A stretch of 64,000 nt of DNA from Alitabrizicola rongguiensis (GCF_021491355.1 NZ_JAKENF010000001.1:620001-684000), one strand, 5' to 3'. Positions 32,151-42,140 are shown, counted from the first letter of the stretch. Notes: generated by a model not told the origin, from the sequence alone. A program made the numbers and translations.

Positions 32151-34289
32151 TTACGCCTCGGCTTCTTCCTTTTTCTCGGTGATTTCCTGACCAGTTTCCT
32201 GATCGACCATCTTCATGCCGAGACGGACCTTGCCGCGCTCGTCAAAGCCCAGAAGCTTGACCTTCACTTCCTGGCCTTCCTTGAGGATCTCGTTCGGGTG
32301 GTTCAGGCGCTTGTTGGCGATCTGAGAGACATGGACCAGACCATCACGCTTGCCGAAGAAGTTCACGAAGGCACCGAAATCGACCAGCTTCACCACCTTG
32401 CCGGTGTAGATCTGGCCTTCTTCCGGCTCTGCCACGATCGACCAGATCATGTCATAGGCCTTCTTGATCGCATTCGCGTCGTTCGAGGCGATCTTGATGA
32501 CTCCGTCATCGTTGATGTCGACCTTGGCGCCAGAGGTTTCCACGATCTCGCGGATGACCTTGCCGCCCGAGCCGATCACTTCGCGGATCTTGTCGGTCGG
32601 GATGGTCAGCGTCTCGATCTTGGGGGCGTATTCGCTGAAGCCCTGCGGCGCCGAGATGGCCTTGTTCATCTCGCCAAGGATGTGCATCCGGCCGTCCTTG
32701 GCTTGCGCCAGGGCCTGCTCCATGATCGCGGGGGTGATGCCCGCAACCTTGATGTCCATCTGCATGGTGGTGATGCCGTTCGCGGTGCCAGCCACCTTGA
32801 AGTCCATGTCGCCGAGGTGATCCTCGTCGCCAAGGATGTCGGTCAGCACGGCCCAACGGCCATCGTCCTCAAGGATCAGGCCCATGGCCACACCGGCGAC
32901 CGGAGCCTTGAGCGGAACCCCCGCATCCATCATCGACAGCGAGCCGCCGCAGACGGAGGCCATCGAGGAGGAGCCGTTCGATTCCGTGATCTCGGACACG
33001 ACGCGGATGGTGTAGGGGAAGTCGGTCGGGGCGGGCAGAACCGCCTGCAGCGCGCGCCAGGCAAGCTTGCCGTGTCCGATCTCGCGACGGCCGGGCGAAC
33101 CCACGCGGCCAACCTCGCCGACCGAATAGGGCGGGAAGTTGTAGTGCAGCAGGAAGTTCGAGCGGTAGTTGCCGTTCAGCGCGTCGATGATCTGCTCATC
33201 CTCGCCGGTGCCGAGCGTGGTCACGACCAGCGCCTGGGTCTCGCCGCGGGTAAACAGCGCCGAGCCATGCGTGCGCGGCAGGACGGAGGTTTCGCTGGTG
33301 ATCGGGCGGACGGTCTTGTTGTCGCGTCCGTCGATGCGCGCGCCACCGTTGATGATGTCGCCGCGCAGGATCGAGCTTTCCAGCTTCTTGATCGCCGAGT
33401 CGAGGTTCGGGTCCGCCTGCTCTTCTTCGGTCAGGGCTGCGTGGATCGCGTCGGCCGCGGCCGAGATCGCGTTGCTGCGCTCTTGCTTGTCGCGGATCGC
33501 GAAGGCGGCGCGCATTTGCGCCTCGCCAACCGACTTCACGCGCGCATAAAGCGCCGAGTAGTCGGGCGGAGAGAAGTTGAACGGCTCTTTCGCCGCGACT
33601 TCAGCCAGCGAGATGATGAGATCGATCACGGGCTGCATCGCCTCGTGGCCGAACTTCACCGCGCCGAGCATTTCGTCCTCGGTCAGCTCGTAGGCTTCCG
33701 ATTCCACCATCATCACGGCGTCCTTGGTGCCGGCGATTACGAGGTCCAGACGCTGCTCCGGCTTGTTGCGGAGCTGTGTCATGTCATCCATGGCCGGGTT
33801 CAGGACATACTGCCCGTTCGAGAAGCCGACGCGGGCCGCGCCGATCGGGCCCATGAACGGCACGCCCGAGATGGTCAGCGCGGCAGAGGCGGCGATCATC
33901 GCCACGATGTCGGGATCATTGTGCAGGTCGCAGGACAGCACGGTCGCCATGACCAGCACTTCGTTGCGGAAGCCTTCGACGAACAGCGGGCGGCAGGGAC
34001 GGTCGATCAGGCGGGAAACCAGCGTTTCCTTCTCGGACGGACGCGCCTCGCGCTTGAAGAAGCCGCCCGGAATCTTGCCGGCGGCATAGTATTTTTCCTG
34101 GTAATGGACGGTCAGGGGGAAGAAGTCCTGACCCGGCTTCGCCGATTTGGCGAAGGTGACGTTTGCCATCACGCTGGTCTCGCCGAGGGTGGCGATGACC
34201 GAGCCGTCGGCCTGACGGGCAACCTTGCCGGTTTCCAGTGTCAGCGTCTCGCCGCCCCACTGGATCGATTTCTTCACTTCGTTGAACAT
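32151..34289 (-). CDS. pnp: Polyribonucleotide nucleotidyltransferase (PNPase)
   Basis: 712-residue phosphorolytic 3'-5' exoribonuclease of the RNA degradosome. Two RNase PH-like domains flank a helical domain; GRRDNKT-type and [21 protein letters not shown]/FxRRE blocks are visible, as is the catalytic region [16 protein letters not shown]. The C-terminus has a KH domain ([15 protein letters not shown]) and an S1 domain ([19 protein letters not shown]). AGAGGAAA sets the start at 34289. It is separated from rpsO by two genes. Confidence 0.97.
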   Translation of the reverse strand: MFNEVKKSIQWGGETLTLETGKVARQADGSVIATLGETSVMANVTFAKSAKPGQDFFPLTVHYQEKYYAAGKIPGGFFKREARPSEKETLVSRLIDRPCRPLFVEGFRNEVLVMATVLSCDLHNDPDIVAMIAASAALTISGVPFMGPIGAARVGFSNGQYVLNPAMDDMTQLRNKPEQRLDLVIAGTKDAVMMVESEAYELTEDEMLGAVKFGHEAMQPVIDLIISLAEVAAKEPFNFSPPDYSALYARVKSVGEAQMRAAFAIRDKQERSNAISAAADAIHAALTEEEQADPNLDSAIKKLESSILRGDIINGGARIDGRDNKTVRPITSETSVLPRTHGSALFTRGETQALVVTTLGTGEDEQIIDALNGNYRSNFLLHYNFPPYSVGEVGRVGSPGRREIGHGKLAWRALQAVLPAPTDFPYTIRVVSEITESNGSSSMASVCGGSLSMMDAGVPLKAPVAGVAMGLILEDDGRWAVLTDILGDEDHLGDMDFKVAGTANGITTMQMDIKVAGITPAIMEQALAQAKDGRMHILGEMNKAISAPQGFSEYAPKIETLTIPTDKIREVIGSGGKVIREIVETSGAKVDINDDGVIKIASNDANAIKKAYDMIWSIVAEPEEGQIYTGKVVKLVDFGAFVNFFGKRDGLVHVSQIANKRLNHPNEILKEGQEVKVKLLGFDERGKVRLGMKMVDQETGQEITEKKEEAEA

Positions 34290-34574
34290 GTATCGTTTCC
34301 TCTGGGGTCGGTCCGGCCCTCCGGCGCCCCACATATGGCGGCCCCATTGCCGCCGCCCCCAATCCTGTCGCACGGGCCCGGGGGTCAGGCCTCACGTCTC
34401 AGATGGGGCGGGGCCTTACAGGAAAACAAGGGAGTTGGGAAGCAGGTTGTCAAATCCGAGGGCGCATTTTCGCCTGAAGCGGGAGTAGGTCCGGGCATTC
34501 GCCGAGTTGAGCGGTCAGGCGAGACCCGCCCGCATCCTGCCGCTGAACAGCGCCCGGACGACGGATCGGAAGGC

Positions 34575-35264
34575 TCAGCTTGCACTCCATTGCAAACCCG
34601 CCTCGGTCACGATGGCATCCAGACGGATATCATGCGGCTGAGGAAAGATCGTGGCGAGCTGCGCTGACTGCAGTCCGACACCGATGGCGAAGGGGCGACG
34701 CTTTGCTGCGGCCAGAGTCCGGTCGAAGTAGCCTCCCCCATAGCCAAGCCTATACCCCTCTCTGTCCCATCCAACCAGAGGGGCCAAGGCGATGTCGGGC
34801 AGGATGGTTTCACGCGTCGCAGGAACGGGAATGTTCCAGTGCCCGCGCTCCATCGCCGCGCCTGGCGACCATGGCCGGAACACGAGGGGTGCCTTTGGCG
34901 TCTCGACCACCGGCAAGGCCAGCCGTGCACCCTTTTCCGCAAGGCGGATCATCCAAGGTCTCAGGTCCAACTCGGACTTGATCGGCCAGTAGCCGGAGAT
35001 GACCAGATCCCGGCAAACAGGGAACAATCGCGCCAGCACGGCATCCAGAGAGGTAGCGACCGCAATCGCCAGGCTTTGTCGATCTGTGACACTCAAGGCA
35101 GCCCGGGCTTCCAGCCGCGCCGCCCTCTCGCTCCTGCGCCAGCGGGCAACATCGACCGCCTGTTGTGGATCAACGGCCAATGAGTCGAAATAGTCAGGTG
35201 CAACCTCGCCGGCCAGACAGGGAGGCGAGGCGTAGCGTGAAGGCGGTGATCCGTTGGCGGTCAT
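34575..35264 (-). CDS. 5-formyltetrahydrofolate cyclo-ligase
   Basis: 229 residues. Converts 5-formyl-THF to 5,10-methenyl-THF with ATP. ISGYWPIKSELDLRPW and the signature GWDREGYRLGYGGGYFDRTL are present, with LDAIVTEAG near the C-terminus. The N-terminal ~40 residues (PPCLAGEVAPDYFDSL) are longer than in E. coli YgfA. The start at 35264 is set by AGAGGAGAGG upstream. It lies between an EamA transporter and pnp. Confidence 0.9.
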   Translation of the reverse strand: MTANGSPPSRYASPPCLAGEVAPDYFDSLAVDPQQAVDVARWRRSERAARLEARAALSVTDRQSLAIAVATSLDAVLARLFPVCRDLVISGYWPIKSELDLRPWMIRLAEKGARLALPVVETPKAPLVFRPWSPGAAMERGHWNIPVPATRETILPDIALAPLVGWDREGYRLGYGGGYFDRTLAAAKRRPFAIGVGLQSAQLATIFPQPHDIRLDAIVTEAGLQWSAS

Positions 35265-35343
35265 GATCCTCTCCTCTGGCAGCACCCCTGGGACGATTCG
35301 ACGACGCCCGCCCGCACTTGGGCAGGCAGCGACAAACGCACTC

Positions 35344-36264
35344 TCAACCGTTCTGGCCTGATGATACCAGAGCGACCCCTGCCAGCGTTATTGCGAGGCC
35401 GAGGAACATGGCGAAGGTCAGCGGTTCGTCGAACAGGAACCAAGACCATAGCAGCGTAACGGGTGGACTCAGATAGATGATCGCACTGACCCGCACGGGC
35501 GACCAAAGACGAAGGCAAAGGTAATAGATGCCCCAGCCCCCAAAGGTGGCGAGTCCAACCAGCCAGGCGATGCCCAGGACGAAATGAGCCGTCTGCGGTG
35601 GTGCGATCTCACCTCGGGTCGCGGCGACCGGCGCAAACATCAGCGCCGCGCAGAGGCATTGCAGGCAGAGTCTTTGCACGATGGGCAAAGGTACGACCGA
35701 AACCCGCTTCTGGAGGACGGTCGAAACTCCGAAGGAGATCATCCCGAGGATCGGCAGCGCATAGGCCAGAGCCGGCGCATGGCCGAGGCGAAGTGAGTCC
35801 GCCGATACGATCAGCACTCCCCCCATGGCAATCGCGCTGCCGAGCCATTGCCTGCCCGACAGGCGCTGCCCAAGAATCGGGAAAGAGAGAGCAGCAATGG
35901 CGAGCGGCACCAGATCCGCCATCAGCGCGACCAGCCCAGTCGGGACCCGATAGGCAATGGCAAGCGCAAATCCCCCGAGATAGAGGAACATGCCGAGAAA
36001 CGCGAACATCGCCTGTTCGCCCAATGCGCGCAGGCTCAGTCGCTGGCCACGCAAGGCGAATGGCAAAAGCAGCATGCCTGAGACAAGGCTTCGCCAGAAC
36101 AGAATGGTGGCAACAGGTACCTCTTCGTTGGCAAAGCGAACACCAACGAAGCCGGAACTCCAGCAGACCAGAAGAGCGACTCCCAGCCCGACAAACAGGA
36201 ACGGCGAGTGGCGCCAGTCCTGCGCGGCAAATCTAAGGGTCGGGCTTGCGGTCATCTCGGTCAC
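35344..36264 (-). CDS. EamA/DMT-superfamily transporter
   Basis: 306 residues, about ten transmembrane helices in two EamA repeats (LLVCWSSGFVGVRFANEEVP at the start, ISFGVSTVLQKR at the junction, YLSPPVTLLWSWFLFDEPLTF late). Probable exporter of a small metabolite; substrate unknown. A strong rpsO terminator lies upstream, so it must have its own promoter within about 90 bases. Confidence 0.88.
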   Translation of the reverse strand: MTEMTASPTLRFAAQDWRHSPFLFVGLGVALLVCWSSGFVGVRFANEEVPVATILFWRSLVSGMLLLPFALRGQRLSLRALGEQAMFAFLGMFLYLGGFALAIAYRVPTGLVALMADLVPLAIAALSFPILGQRLSGRQWLGSAIAMGGVLIVSADSLRLGHAPALAYALPILGMISFGVSTVLQKRVSVVPLPIVQRLCLQCLCAALMFAPVAATRGEIAPPQTAHFVLGIAWLVGLATFGGWGIYYLCLRLWSPVRVSAIIYLSPPVTLLWSWFLFDEPLTFAMFLGLAITLAGVALVSSGQNG

Positions 36265-36355
36265 TCAGGGAACCCGGCCAACATTGCCGCGAATTGACAC
36301 CTCCTGAGCGATGGACACGCCGCATCCGGTCTGGAATCCGACCAGCCAAAACGAA

Positions 36356-36385
36356 AAACGCCCGCACCTTGCGGAGCGGGCGTTT
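36356..36385 (-). terminator. Rho-independent terminator of rpsO
   Basis: On the minus strand AAACGCCCGC / GCGGGCGTTT, a perfect 10-bp stem with a 10-nt loop, runs into TTTTTCGTTTT. It is 20 bases after the rpsO stop. Confidence 0.9.
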
Positions 36386-36404
36386 CCGGAATTCTCGCGT
36401 TGCC

Positions 36405-36674
36405 TCAGCGGCGCAGGCCCAGACGGGCAATCAGCGAGGCGTAGCGCGCTTCGTCTTTCTTCTTGAGGTAGTCGAGCAGCTTGCGGCGCTGCGCGACGAG
36501 CATGAGCAGACCACGACGCGAATGGTTGTCATTCTTGTGGGTCTTGAAGTGCTCGGTCAGCGTGGCGATTCGGCTGGACAGGATCGCGACCTGAACCTCG
36601 GGCGAACCGGTGTCGCCTTCCTTGGTCGCGTATTCCTTCACGAGGCGGTTCTTCTCTTCAACCGTGATCGACAT
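36405..36674 (-). CDS. rpsO: 30S ribosomal protein S15
   Basis: 89 residues, the standard S15 length, with [30 protein letters not shown] and [21 protein letters not shown]. Binds 16S rRNA helices 20-22 early in assembly. Single-gene unit with its own terminator; elsewhere it is often directly followed by pnp, here not. Confidence 0.98.
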   Translation of the reverse strand: MSITVEEKNRLVKEYATKEGDTGSPEVQVAILSSRIATLTEHFKTHKNDNHSRRGLLMLVAQRRKLLDYLKKKDEARYASLIARLGLRR

Positions 36675-36843
36675 CGGGGTCTCCTGTTCTAAGGGTCATG
36701 GCCACAGCCGGGATGTCGTCCAGCAGGGCCCTTGGAGGGTTCCGCATTCGATTGCGGATGCGGGCGTATAGGGGAATTGCGCGCAAAAGGAAAGCCGGAA
36801 TCCGGATGGGCCGGGACCCGCATCGACCTCGCCCTTATTGCGC

Positions 36844-36868
36844 CACAATACTCTGGAATAATATTGTG
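36844..36868. promoter_or_regulatory. Inverted repeats upstream of the RTX-repeat gene
   Basis: CACAATA (36844-36850) and TATTGTG (36862-36868) form perfect 7-bp arms with an 11-bp spacer. A third related half-site, ACAAT, follows 6 bases after ATTGT. The array is 55 bases before the ATG at 36923 and is AT-rich, suggesting an operator. Confidence 0.5.
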
Positions 36869-36922
36869 TGTAAACAATAGCTTAACCTGATTTCTGGTTA
36901 ACGCGGCAGAAAGGGGGACGAG

Positions 36923-38149
36923 ATGTTTCTGGCGCTTGCGGGGATGATAGGTGTGGTCTTTGCCGGGGTAGTCGCGGATGCGGCCTTCTCGATGCTGGAG
37001 AGCCCAAATCAGGAGGATGACGAAACGCCAACCGGCGACTCCGCGCCGGCCACTGCGACTGCGTCGGACGACGAACAGGGCAACCTGCTCGACTGGCATG
37101 AGACCCACGACGATGACGAAAACACTGCGGAAGAGGACACCGTGAGCGTGGTCGAGACCGCGACCCCGGTAGAGTTCGACGATGGTGATACCGACAGGGC
37201 GGACGCCGCTGCGCCAATGGATGAACCGGTCGAGGCCGAACCGGCAACCGTAGACGCTGATCCTGATGCAGCCGCCGAGGCCGTTGAAAGGCCCGCCCCG
37301 GATGCCTCCGGACCGGAGGTCATTGCCGCAGAAGGGGGCGATCCCGACCCGGCCTCTCCCGCGCTGACCGGCCCAGGTATCGATGAGGGGGCCGATGGAA
37401 ACGACCTGATCCACGGCTCCGCTGGCGACGACCTCATCGCTTCCGGTGGGGGGGATGACCATGTCGAGGCGGAAAACGGGAATGACATCGTCCACGGCAA
37501 TGGCGGCGACGACCTGATCCTTGGCGGCAACGGCGATGACGCGCTGCACGGAGGCGCGGGCGACGACAGTCTTGCCGGCGGAGACGGCGCCGACACGCTG
37601 GCCGGTCACGAGGGCGACGACCGCCTGATCGGCGGGTCAGGGGATGACAGTCTCATCGGCGGGGACGGCGATGACTGGATGATCGGTGGGCGGGGCGACG
37701 ATGCCTTGGCCGGCGGCGACGGAAATGACAGCCTCTCCGGCGATGCCGGAACGGATATTCTCGATGGCAATGGCGGGGACGACCTGCTTGACGGTCATGG
37801 CGATCATGCGGGCGATTTCCTCAACGGCGGCGAGGGCGACGACACGCTGGTCCTCGGCGACGGGGACGTGGCCACCGGCGGCGAGGGCCACGACGACTTC
37901 CACCTCGAGGATTGGGAAACGCAGGCCGGACTGGCGCGGATAGAGGATTTCGATCCGCTGACGGACCAGATCGTGGTCTTCTACGACCCCTCTGCCCATC
38001 CTGATCCTGAGCTGAGCTTTGGTCCGACCCATGACGGAACCGGCACGGTGGTCAAGCTCGACGGTCTGCCAGTGGCGGAATTGCCCGGCGTGACCGACCT
38101 GGACGAGGATGCCGTGCGTCTGGAATGCGACCCGCCCTTGGCAGCCTGA
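36923..38149 (+). CDS. RTX-type calcium-binding repeat protein with N-terminal membrane segment
   Basis: 408 residues. Residues 1-23 are hydrophobic (LALAGMIGVVFAGVVADAAF), residues ~28-155 form an acidic, Ala/Pro-rich linker, and residues 156-310 hold GGxGxDxLx calcium-binding nonapeptides, fifteen in unbroken register, then one 11-residue unit and one more. The C-terminal ~95 residues (IEDFDPLTDQIVVFYDP) resemble the usual post-RTX domain. Classical RTX proteins lack an N-terminal signal and leave by type I secretion; the hydrophobic N-terminus here suggests membrane anchoring or Sec export instead. No type I exporter genes adjoin. Role unknown. Confidence 0.85.
   Translation: MFLALAGMIGVVFAGVVADAAFSMLESPNQEDDETPTGDSAPATATASDDEQGNLLDWHETHDDDENTAEEDTVSVVETATPVEFDDGDTDRADAAAPMDEPVEAEPATVDADPDAAAEAVERPAPDASGPEVIAAEGGDPDPASPALTGPGIDEGADGNDLIHGSAGDDLIASGGGDDHVEAENGNDIVHGNGGDDLILGGNGDDALHGGAGDDSLAGGDGADTLAGHEGDDRLIGGSGDDSLIGGDGDDWMIGGRGDDALAGGDGNDSLSGDAGTDILDGNGGDDLLDGHGDHAGDFLNGGEGDDTLVLGDGDVATGGEGHDDFHLEDWETQAGLARIEDFDPLTDQIVVFYDPSAHPDPELSFGPTHDGTGTVVKLDGLPVAELPGVTDLDEDAVRLECDPPLAA
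37388..37852 (+). repeat. In-gene tandem repeat coding RTX nonapeptides
   Basis: Fifteen successive 27-bp imperfect units (37388-37792), then a 33-bp unit (37793-37825) and a further 27-bp unit, each coding a GGxGDDxLx calcium-binding turn. Protein-level repeat, not a CRISPR array. Confidence 0.9.
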
Positions 38150-38152
38150 TGG

Positions 38153-38659
38153 CTAGCCCCAGGGTTCGGGCTGACGGTCGTAGCCGATGTAGAGCGGATG
38201 CTTCGGCTGGCCGTCCTGGGTCAGCCCCAGATTCCAGAGCGGTTGGCCGGTGGCGCGGAGCAGTCGCTCGACCTGCCGCCCGCGATCGAGATGCGCGCCA
38301 TGCGCGCCCCAGGCGCAGATGATGCGATCGGCCCAGGGGGCGCTGTCGGCAATGGCGGCGTCATTTGCGGGGCCGATCGGATCAGCCTCGGCCCGCATCA
38401 CTTTCGGGTCGGTTGCCCGGAAGGCGAAGATGTTGGTGACGCGGAACGCCCCGAAGCCAAGCGCCCGGGCGCGGCGCTCGCAGCGTTCGACTGTGGGATC
38501 GTTCTGGAACTCGGTTGCGGTCGAGGGGTTCAGCATCACAAACAGCGCCTTCGGGCCCTGTTCATCCCAGGTTCGCGTCAGTAGGTAGCGGTAGCGTTCG
38601 CAGGGCGAATAGACCGCCCAGGATGCCGCATCCCCCTTCTGGAAATGCCGAGTGATCAT
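38153..38659 (-). CDS. DUF1643 family protein
   Basis: 168 residues with the DUF1643 signature: [32 protein letters not shown] and [14 protein letters not shown]. Function unknown; the Cys and Asp/Asn-rich block looks enzymatic. The start overlaps the truB stop by four bases, so it is coupled to truB. It ends 3 bases from the convergent RTX gene. Confidence 0.88.
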   Translation of the reverse strand: MITRHFQKGDAASWAVYSPCERYRYLLTRTWDEQGPKALFVMLNPSTATEFQNDPTVERCERRARALGFGAFRVTNIFAFRATDPKVMRAEADPIGPANDAAIADSAPWADRIICAWGAHGAHLDRGRQVERLLRATGQPLWNLGLTQDGQPKHPLYIGYDRQPEPWG

Positions 38660-39567
38660 GGGGCATCCACGAAAACGCGGCTGGGATGAAGCTCTCCCGC
38701 CATGTATCGCCCGACGGCGACCGCCCTGCCCTGATAGCTGGCCCAACATTCGTCGCCGTAGCCGACGCCCGACCCGATCACCATGCCGGGGTTGCCGTTC
38801 CTGAGCCGCGCCGCGCCTTCCGGCGTCGCCTCGACACGCGGCAGGTCGGCGAGGCCGAGTTCGAGCGGCTTGAGATGCGCATCCAGTGCCTCCGTTCGGG
38901 CGAGGCGGTCGATCTCGTCCAGGCTAAGCCCCTCTGATGCATCGAAAGGGCCGGACCATTCCCGGCGCAACCACTTGACATGACCAAGGCAACCAAGCGT
39001 CCGGCCAAGATCGCGGGCAATGGAGCGCACATACCCGCCTTTGCCGCAGACCATCTCGAGCTCGACATGGTCCGGATCCGGGCGGGAGATCACCTCGAGC
39101 CGCTCGACCCACAGCGGTCGCGCGACAAGCTCCACCTGCTCGCCCTCGCGCGCCAGGTCATAGGCGCGCTCGCCATCGACCTTCACGGCCGAAAACTGCG
39201 GCGGCACCTGCAGGATGTCGCCCCGGAACGCGGTCAGGGCCGCTTCGATCTCACCATCGGTGGGGCGCAGCGCGGATGACGCGATCACCTCTCCTTCGGC
39301 ATCGTCGGTGGTGGTCGCCGCGCCGAGGGTCACGACGAAGCGATAGCACTTCAGCGCATCGGTTATGTAGGGCACGGTCTTTGTCGCCTCGCCCAAGGCG
39401 ACCGCCAGCACCCCGGTTGCAGCAGGGTCAAGCGTGCCGGCATGGCCCGCCTTTTGCGCCTCGAAGGCCCATTTCACCTTGTTGACAACGGCCGTCGAGG
39501 TGACGCCCGCTGGCTTGTCGATCACGACCCAGCCCGAGACAGCCCTGCCCTTGCGCTTGCGTGCCAT
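38656..39567 (-). CDS. truB: tRNA pseudouridine-55 synthase
   Basis: 303 residues. The catalytic Asp47 lies in [14 protein letters not shown], with [14 protein letters not shown] at the start and [16 protein letters not shown] in the RNA-binding part. Makes psi55 in the T-loop of tRNAs. Followed by a coupled DUF1643 gene and preceded at 49 bases by the phosphodiester glycosidase gene; rbfA further upstream keeps the conserved translation cluster. Confidence 0.96.
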   Translation of the reverse strand: MARKRKGRAVSGWVVIDKPAGVTSTAVVNKVKWAFEAQKAGHAGTLDPAATGVLAVALGEATKTVPYITDALKCYRFVVTLGAATTTDDAEGEVIASSALRPTDGEIEAALTAFRGDILQVPPQFSAVKVDGERAYDLAREGEQVELVARPLWVERLEVISRPDPDHVELEMVCGKGGYVRSIARDLGRTLGCLGHVKWLRREWSGPFDASEGLSLDEIDRLARTEALDAHLKPLELGLADLPRVEATPEGAARLRNGNPGMVIGSGVGYGDECWASYQGRAVAVGRYMAGELHPSRVFVDAP

Positions 39568-39616
39568 GATCCCTCCGCTTCGAAGGCCCGCCTGCTAGCG
39601 ACAGCCGCGCAGCGCG

Positions 39617-40345
39617 TCAACCGCGCGGCACAACGAGGCCGACGATCGGCCCCATCGGAAAGCCGAAATCATCGCGCCCCACCGAAGGCGCATAGAGCCG
39701 CGAAATGGAGCCGTCGAGGTAAAGCGCGTTCGGGGTTTTCAGCGCATCGCGGAAGAACCGGCCGAACTCGGCAAAGTTCACCGCATCGTCGGAGATCGCA
39801 AACACCACCGTGCCGCCATCGGCGGATACGCCGACCCCGTTGCGGACATAGCGCGAGTCGCTGTCGGGAATGAACCGGGGATGCAACTTCCCGTCGATGA
39901 CCAGCATGGGGCCGGACTGGGTTGCATAGCGGCAGTCGCGCGGAGCCTTCGCGAAACGGCGGGTTTCGATCACCTCGGCGCCGTTTCCGATGCAGAAAAC
40001 CCCGTTGGGCAGAAGCCCGAAATTGCCCGCGCTGGCGCCCTTGACCAGCGGCGCAAGCTGGGCTCCGTCTTCGATCAGCAGACCTACCGGTGCACGGCCG
40101 GGATGATACATGCCGCCGTTCATGGCAAAGGCCAGCATCTTGCCGTCGTCGGCAAGGGCCGTGTCGACCCGGGCAAAGCTGCCATAGGGCTGTCCGTCAG
40201 TCGCCTGCTGGAAGACCCTCAGATCGGACGAGGCCGGCGCCTCGCATACGGTATAGCTGTGCCCTTCGAACGACGTCGTGCGGCATGGCATGGCAGCGGC
40301 GGCGCAAGGAAGGGCGAGAAGCGCGACAAGGGCGAGCCAGCGCAT
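39617..40345 (-). CDS. Secreted phosphodiester glycosidase (NAGPA/DUF2233) family protein
   Basis: 242 residues with a short Sec signal peptide (ALVALLALPCAAAA). Family blocks are AFAMNGGMYHPGRAPVGLLIEDG, NGVFCIGNG, SGPMLVIDGKLH and YLDGSISRLY. Homologues include mammalian GlcNAc-1-phosphodiester alpha-N-acetylglucosaminidase and bacterial cell-envelope proteins; the substrate here is unknown. It starts 6 bases after rbfA and precedes truB, so it is probably co-transcribed with both. Confidence 0.87.
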   Translation of the reverse strand: MRWLALVALLALPCAAAAMPCRTTSFEGHSYTVCEAPASSDLRVFQQATDGQPYGSFARVDTALADDGKMLAFAMNGGMYHPGRAPVGLLIEDGAQLAPLVKGASAGNFGLLPNGVFCIGNGAEVIETRRFAKAPRDCRYATQSGPMLVIDGKLHPRFIPDSDSRYVRNGVGVSADGGTVVFAISDDAVNFAEFGRFFRDALKTPNALYLDGSISRLYAPSVGRDDFGFPMGPIVGLVVPRG

Positions 40346-40351
40346 CGGGAG

Positions 40352-40780
40352 CTATTCCTCGTCGGGGTCGTCGACCTCGGTGGAACCCGCCTGAACGTCG
40401 CGCTGCACGGTTTCATCGGAGAACATGCGGCGCGTGTCGTCGAGACGGTCAAAGGTCTCGTCGGTCAGAAAGCGCAACTCGGGCGCGAATTTCAGCGTCA
40501 TGTTCTTGGCGACCGCGCGCCGCAGCTCGTGCTTGTTGCGCTTGAGCGCGGCGATGGCCTCGGCCTTGCCCGCCCCGCCCAAGGGCATAACGAAGACAGT
40601 CGCGATCTTGAGGTCGGGCGACAGCCGAACTTCGCCCACGGTGATCGACATGCGGTTAAGGTCGGGATCGTGGATCTCGCCCCGGATCAGCACGTCGGAC
40701 AGGGTCCGGCGCACGAGTTCGCCAACGCGCAACTGGCGCTGGCTGGGGCCGGAGCCCGATGAGAAGCGGTTCTGTGCCAT
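40352..40780 (-). CDS. rbfA: Ribosome-binding factor A
   Basis: 142 residues. A KH-like 30S maturation factor; [52 protein letters not shown] and [14 protein letters not shown] are diagnostic. Acts on late 16S rRNA 5'-end processing. Acidic C-terminal tail. Divergent from dapB across 101 bases; followed at 6 bases by the phosphodiester glycosidase. Confidence 0.95.
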   Translation of the reverse strand: MAQNRFSSGSGPSQRQLRVGELVRRTLSDVLIRGEIHDPDLNRMSITVGEVRLSPDLKIATVFVMPLGGAGKAEAIAALKRNKHELRRAVAKNMTLKFAPELRFLTDETFDRLDDTRRMFSDETVQRDVQAGSTEVDDPDEE

Positions 40781-40881
40781 GGCCCGTCAGATAAGGGCTT
40801 TCGCGCCCCCCCGCAACGGCGAGCTTTGCGGAGGCAGGCCAATGCCGCTAAGGAAGGCGCGACCAGTCAGGAGAATTCGCC

Positions 40882-41688
40882 ATGACCACGCCGGGTATCG
40901 TCGTCACCGGGGCATCAGGCCGAATGGGCCAGATGCTGATCCGCACGATTGCGGCGTCGGACAAGGCTCGGCTAGTGGGTGCTGTCGAGCGGCGTGGTAA
41001 CCCGTGGATCGGCCGGGATGTCGGCGAAGCGATGGGCGGCCCGGCGACCGGTGTGGTCGTCACCGACGATCCGCTTGAAGCCTTCGCAAAGGCGCAGGCC
41101 GTGATCGACTTCACGGCACCGGCTGCGACGGTGGAGTTCGCGGCCCTCGCCGCTCAGGCGCGGGCCGTCCATGTCATTGGGACGACGGGACTCGAAGCCG
41201 AGCATCTGAAGAAGATCGCACTTGCCGCGCATCACGCGGTGATCGTGCGCGCCGGGAACATGAGCCTTGGCGTGAACCTGCTGACCCGTCTGACGCAGAA
41301 GGTGGCAGAGGCCCTCGATTCCGACTGGGACATCGAGATCGTCGAGGCGCATCATCGGATGAAGGTCGACGCGCCATCCGGTACCGCCCTGATGCTGGGC
41401 GAGGCAGCGGCGGCGGGTCGCGGCGTCAAGCTCGCGGATGTGCGCGACAGCGGGCGCGACGGGATCACAGGGGCGCGCAAGCCTGGCAACATCGGATTCG
41501 CGGCCATCCGCGGCGGGGATGTTGTCGGTGAGCACGACGTCATCTTTGCGACTGCGGGCGAGCGGATCGTGCTGCGACATATCGCAACCGATCGGGCGAT
41601 CTTTGCCCGCGGGGCCCTGAAGGCCGCGCTTTGGGGACAGGGACAGAAACCCGGAGAATATGATATGATGGACGTGTTGGGGTTGTGA
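40882..41688 (+). CDS. dapB: 4-hydroxy-tetrahydrodipicolinate reductase
   Basis: 268 residues. NAD(P)H-dependent step of lysine/diaminopimelate synthesis. The N-terminal Rossmann motif is [11 protein letters not shown], and the catalytic block is [16 protein letters not shown] (His157, His158, Lys161). CxxIGTTG-equivalent is VIGTTGL. AGGAG precedes the ATG. Confidence 0.96.
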   Translation: MTTPGIVVTGASGRMGQMLIRTIAASDKARLVGAVERRGNPWIGRDVGEAMGGPATGVVVTDDPLEAFAKAQAVIDFTAPAATVEFAALAAQARAVHVIGTTGLEAEHLKKIALAAHHAVIVRAGNMSLGVNLLTRLTQKVAEALDSDWDIEIVEAHHRMKVDAPSGTALMLGEAAAAGRGVKLADVRDSGRDGITGARKPGNIGFAAIRGGDVVGEHDVIFATAGERIVLRHIATDRAIFARGALKAALWGQGQKPGEYDMMDVLGL

Positions 41689-41774
41689 GTCTGTCATCGC
41701 CCGAATGAGGCCGGAGTGATCCGACCGGGGGCCAGGCACGTAGCACTCCCGTCCCGTTCAAGGAGGGTCACGCC

Positions 41775-42140
41775 ATGGGCCGTCTCGCTTTCGCACTGTT
41801 GCTTGTCCTCGTCTCTGCGCTGCCGGTACGGGCGGACACATTCTCGCCGGTGCGGGACCGCGAGCAGTTTCTTTCGATCATCAGCGGCAAGACCCTTGAA
41901 CTGCCATTGTTCCGCATCCGACTGGAGGTTCGACCGGACGGGCGCATCGAGGGCAGCGCGCTTGGCTGGGAAGTGACCGGAAGCTGGAATTGGCAGGATG
42001 GCTACTTCTGCCGCGACATGGACTGGAGCGGCACTCCGATCGCGCACAATTGCCAACTGGTCGAGGCGAAGGGCAGCCAGCAGGTGCGCTTCACCGTGGA
42101 TCGCGGTGAAGGAGAGTCCGCCTCGTTCCGCCTGCGCTAG
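41775..42140 (+). CDS. Small secreted protein downstream of dapB
   Basis: 121 residues with a Sec signal peptide (ALLLVLVSALPVRADT) and a mature part with strands such as LFRIRLEVRPDGRIEGSALGWEVTGSWNWQDGYFC; two cysteines (YFCRD, HNCQL) could form a disulfide. The AAGGAGGG ribosome site is strong. I recognise this as a protein type found next to dapB in Rhodobacteraceae and sometimes mislabelled dihydrodipicolinate reductase by position; there is no DapB fold in it. Function unknown. Confidence 0.8.
   Translation: MGRLAFALLLVLVSALPVRADTFSPVRDREQFLSIISGKTLELPLFRIRLEVRPDGRIEGSALGWEVTGSWNWQDGYFCRDMDWSGTPIAHNCQLVEAKGSQQVRFTVDRGEGESASFRLR

Noticed and set aside
32298-34667. 789-codon open frame antisense to pnp
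   Set aside because: pnp is unmistakable on the minus strand. The plus-strand product is rich in Arg, His, Asp and Gly and lacks any domain.
37388-37852. Possible CRISPR-like repeat array
   Set aside because: The 27-bp periodicity has no spacers, is in frame and encodes RTX nonapeptides.
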